From Branchiostoma floridae (Eukaryota > Chordata > Leptocardii > Amphioxiformes > Branchiostomatidae): DNA of 64,000 nucleotides. A model generated the notes under the pieces. That model was not told the origin of the DNA. It was given only the letters and a program-made list of their open reading frames with translations, and searched no databases. The position numbers and the translations under genes were made by a program. The first letter of the stretch is position 1, and each line of letters opens with the position of its first letter. Shown piece after piece: positions 62,121-64,000 of the stretch. The stretch is from the NCBI RefSeq assembly GCF_000003815.2, contig NC_049991.1:21323980-21387979 (forward strand), read 5' to 3'.

Positions 62121-62330
62121 AAAAAAAACAGACGTAAGAACCCCGCAGGTCTCCACGTCCCTCATTATTTCCTCCCGACTCGCTGCCTCGTACATCGGTC
62201 CGACGGATCACCTGCGGCACCGCGATGTTTTTCTCTGGAATCAAGATCTCTGAGTGATGACCTCTGACCTGTCGGCCTTTTCTGATGTCTGTGAATAGCA
62301 TTGCCCTTAGCAAGGTTTCGCGTGGAGTCG

Positions 62331-62745
62331 CGTGTGGCGTAACTGGTAATCTCCAAGCAGATCCTACGGTAGCATAAGATAGTATCAAAAGCTGGCAGAG
62401 GAGTGAAGCCGGCCTAGGAGTGTGTTTCGCTACCGGGGCAAATGGACACCTCTTGGCTGACTACACTCCTTGGCCAGTTTGGTACTATTTTATGCCATTG
62501 TAGGATCTGCTTGGAGATTACGTAACTGGTAGAGCGTTCGATACCCACCGTGCCCCCGACGCTGTGCCACTTTACACGACCTTCCTCACTTCACCCAGGT
62601 GTAAAAATGGGACTGTGGCCGGGGAAGTCAAAGAAAAGACTACCTTTACCTTCTGTCTGTACTGTGTATGTGGCACTGTTAATATAAGTTACTAAATTGA
62701 GTGAAGTGCCACATTGTCCTCGTCTGTACAAAAGCAAATAGACAA
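62331..62745 (+). mobile_element. tRNA-derived SINE split by a MITE
   Basis: The head CGTGTGGCGTAACTGG is cut after the A box and resumes at 62530 with TAGAGCG. The body (AAGACTACCTTTACCTTCTG, TGTATGTGGCACTGTTAATA, GTGCCACATTGTCCTCGTCT) matches 21338-21553. The head has lost part of the anticodon region. Confidence 0.88.
62347..62520. mobile_element. MULE-like MITE inserted in a SINE A box
   Basis: 174 bp. TAATCTCCAAGCAGATCCTA opens it and its inverse closes it. A 9-bp duplication CGTAACTGG flanks it exactly (62338-62346, 62521-62529). Subterminal ATAGTATCAAAAGCTGGC is shared with 352-713. Confidence 0.93.
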
Positions 62746-62747
62746 AA

Positions 62748-62915
62748 CAAGTGCTTTTAAAAAAAGCTGCCGTTTCGTCTACGTTTATGAGTGTGAACTG
62801 TCTTTTTCTTAAAGTAAAATCTGTTAGAAAAAGTCACTCAAGGGCTGTTGCGTCTATAAGAAAAATTGTTATTTTGGAAAGGAGTACTGTTTAATATCTG
62901 GTCTTGGCTTACAAC
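62748..62915. other. Sequence 3' of a minus-strand gene
   Basis: Between the SINE and the polyadenylation signal of the gene ending at 63098. Nothing else is seen. Confidence 0.3.
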
Positions 62916-62921
62916 TTTATT
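62916..62921 (-). terminator. Polyadenylation signal AATAAA
   Basis: The minus strand reads AATAAA about 177 bases downstream of the TAA at 63098-63100, a normal 3' UTR length. Confidence 0.6.
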
Positions 62922-63097
62922 TTAAAATGTACAATAAGTTCATTATAAAATCTATCAATATACTCAGGTACTTATGTACACTTGAAAAAGCACCATCAGC
63001 ACTGTGACAAGATTCTATCTAAATTTACTACCAAATGTCAAACAAATATCCAAACCAATTAATAGCTACCTCATCTCTATTATACTGGTTTCCGCAT

Positions 63098-63301
63098 TTA
63101 CAACATTTCTTCCTTGTTTTCCTGGATAATTTTGCTAATATTCATGAAAATTTCCATACTTTTGTGTCGAGCGGTGTGACTATCCACGTCCGTGTTGTCT
63201 GAAAACTTTTGAATGAAGTCGATACTGAACAATGGAGCATTTGCTACTGTAAGAAAGGATCGCTGTTTTTGATGGAGTTTCATGCAAACAACATCAAGAG
63301 C
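63098..63301 (-). CDS. Terminal coding exon of an unrecognised gene
   Basis: 204 nt ending in TAA. The exon probably starts at GCTCTTGAT after AAACAGAG. It encodes 67 residues of balanced composition: A-L-D-V-V-C-M-K-L-H-Q-K-Q-R-S, then F-I-Q-K-F-S-D-N-T-D-V-D-S-H-T and a helical, acidic end (S-K-I-I-Q-E-N-K-E-E-M-L). A 3' UTR with AATAAA follows at the right spacing. The next exon upstream (63360-63459) joins in phase 0. I do not recognise the family; there is no membrane segment. An acceptor further in (CTTACAG at 63264-63270) would remove the first part and break the frame with the upstream exon. Confidence 0.45.
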   Translation of the reverse strand, partial: ALDVVCMKLHQKQRSFLTVANAPLFSIDFIQKFSDNTDVDSHTARHKSMEIFMNISKIIQENKEEML

Positions 63302-63359
63302 CTCTGTTTACATCATGAATAGTAGTTTAGTGGCGAGTGTTTTGCGAGAATCATCTTAC

Positions 63360-63459
63360 CGCGCATAGGAGCCGCTGCACGGTATTTTCCATTACCATGA
63401 ACAGAAAAATTCGAATGCCGGGTTTGGAATCTATGAAGTCCTGTTCATAAGACAAAGGC
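63360..63459 (-). CDS. Penultimate coding exon of the same unrecognised gene
   Basis: The exon ends at a strong donor, GCG|GTAAGA. The frame reads P-L-S-Y-E-Q-D-F-I-D-S-K-P-G-I-R, then F-M-V-M-E-N-T-V-Q-R-L-L-C-A, and runs in phase 0 into A-L-D-V-V-C of the next exon. The intron between them is only 58 bases. The acceptor is either ATGCAAG before 63459 or GAACAG before 63440; both keep the frame. The gene would continue beyond 64000. Function unknown. Confidence 0.4.
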
Positions 63460-63559
63460 CTTGCATATATGAAATGAATACTAAAAAAAAATGATATATA
63501 AAAATATAATATCAATAAATAAATAGAATATTTATATATTATCTTCAATATCTAAAAAA

Positions 63560-63640
63560 AATCCACTCTCGGTTTCGAACCAGGGACTTTCGGATCCGAA
63601 GGCCTATGACTTTACCGATTGAGCTAAGTTGTTGCGTTGT
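63560..63640 (-). mobile_element. tRNA-like sequence (SINE head or tRNA pseudogene)
   Basis: The minus strand has TTAGCTCAATCGGTAAAG (A-box-like) and CTGGTTCGAAACC (a perfect B-box core) at tRNA spacing. The acceptor ends and anticodon stem do not pair properly, so I do not call a functional tRNA gene. Confidence 0.5.
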
Positions 63641-63699
63641 GTTCAGAGAAGTAGTGTTCTAACAATGTGAAATACACTATGTAACCATATTTTCTGTTA

Positions 63700-63822
63700 T
63701 GTTAGATTAGTATACTGTTGTATACTGTTGAAGATAGTTTTAGTTGTTAATAATACATGTTACTTGCCATACATTGTACCAGTTGCAATCGTTGTGCAAT
63801 AAACTTGACTTGACTTGTAGCA
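63700..63822 (+). mobile_element. LINE 3' end with TTGACT tail
   Basis: GTTACTTGCCATACATTGTACC, GTTGCAATCGTTGTGCAATAA and a short TTGACT repeat. Same 3' end as the minus-strand copy at 38650-38780. Confidence 0.65.
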
Positions 63823-64000
63823 ACAGACCTTCACCGCCAGGCAGACGGTCCTTAACCCTGACCGATTTCTGATATCTCTGCTTCCCAGCCTCAGCATATC
63901 ACTGGTGGGACTTCCCGTTCATCGATCTACCCCGCATCTGTCTTCCCTCGTCTTTCTTATCTCATCATCTCGTAGACAACTGACACTTAAGTTTTTCAGG
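63823..64000. other. Window edge, nothing recognised
   Basis: One plus-strand frame is open to the edge but has no recognised similarity. Confidence 0.3.

Noticed and set aside
1-64000. CRISPR array, operon or prophage
   Set aside because: The tandem arrays lack alternating unique spacers, and spliced introns, SINEs and LINEs show animal nuclear DNA.

Overview
The window looks like animal nuclear DNA, most probably from a cephalochordate (amphioxus, Branchiostoma). This is an inference from a multi-exon class A GPCR with GT-AG introns, a dense mix of Ty3/gypsy, CR1-like, RTE-like and Penelope-like retroelements, tRNA-derived SINEs, many small inverted-repeat (MITE) elements, and minisatellites overlapping exon edges. 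I could not search a database. There are no operons, phage features or CRISPR arrays. A 100-N assembly gap lies at 47483-47582.

Layout. 1-2.9 kb: non-coding DNA with two MITEs and a GGTTGTTT repeat. 2893-11018: a complete Ty3/gypsy retrotransposon with two 667-bp LTRs that look identical, a 4-bp target duplication GCAG, gag, and pol in the -1 frame relative to gag. A G GGA AAC slippery heptamer sits in the gag/pol overlap. 11-16 kb: MITEs and LINE remnants. 16301-35657, minus strand: one host gene of six coding exons, giving a 352-residue peptide GPCR closest in my judgement to urotensin-II/somatostatin-type receptors. Every splice junction is phase-consistent. Its introns hold SINEs, LINE 3' ends, MITEs and satellites. 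36-62 kb: no host gene I can support, but many MITEs (some nested), CR1-type LINE 3' ends, a Penelope-like fragment beside the gap, several higher-order tandem arrays, a 321-bp tandem duplication, and a minus-strand non-autonomous LTR element (49646-52760). 62.9-63.5 kb, minus strand: the 3' end of a second, unrecognised gene (two putative exons plus an AATAAA signal), continuing beyond the window.

Most unusual structure: introns of the GPCR gene contain tandem arrays whose repeat unit is copied from the neighbouring exon's own splice boundary. The acceptor plus the first ~26 coding bases of exon 5 is repeated roughly 28 times. The acceptor plus ~47 bases of exon 3 occurs five extra times. 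The acceptor plus ~55 bases of exon 2 occurs three or four extra times, and the donor end of exon 2 and the stop-codon end of exon 6 are each copied once or more. This creates dozens of decoy 3' splice sites in one gene. I recall, unverified, that exon-overlapping intronic minisatellites were reported at the amphioxus alcohol dehydrogenase locus, so the class may be known while this instance may not be.

A second theme is nesting. One MITE lies inside a SINE with a clean 9-bp duplication, another lies inside a Harbinger-like MITE, and another interrupts one copy of a tandem duplication, so the empty site is readable next door.
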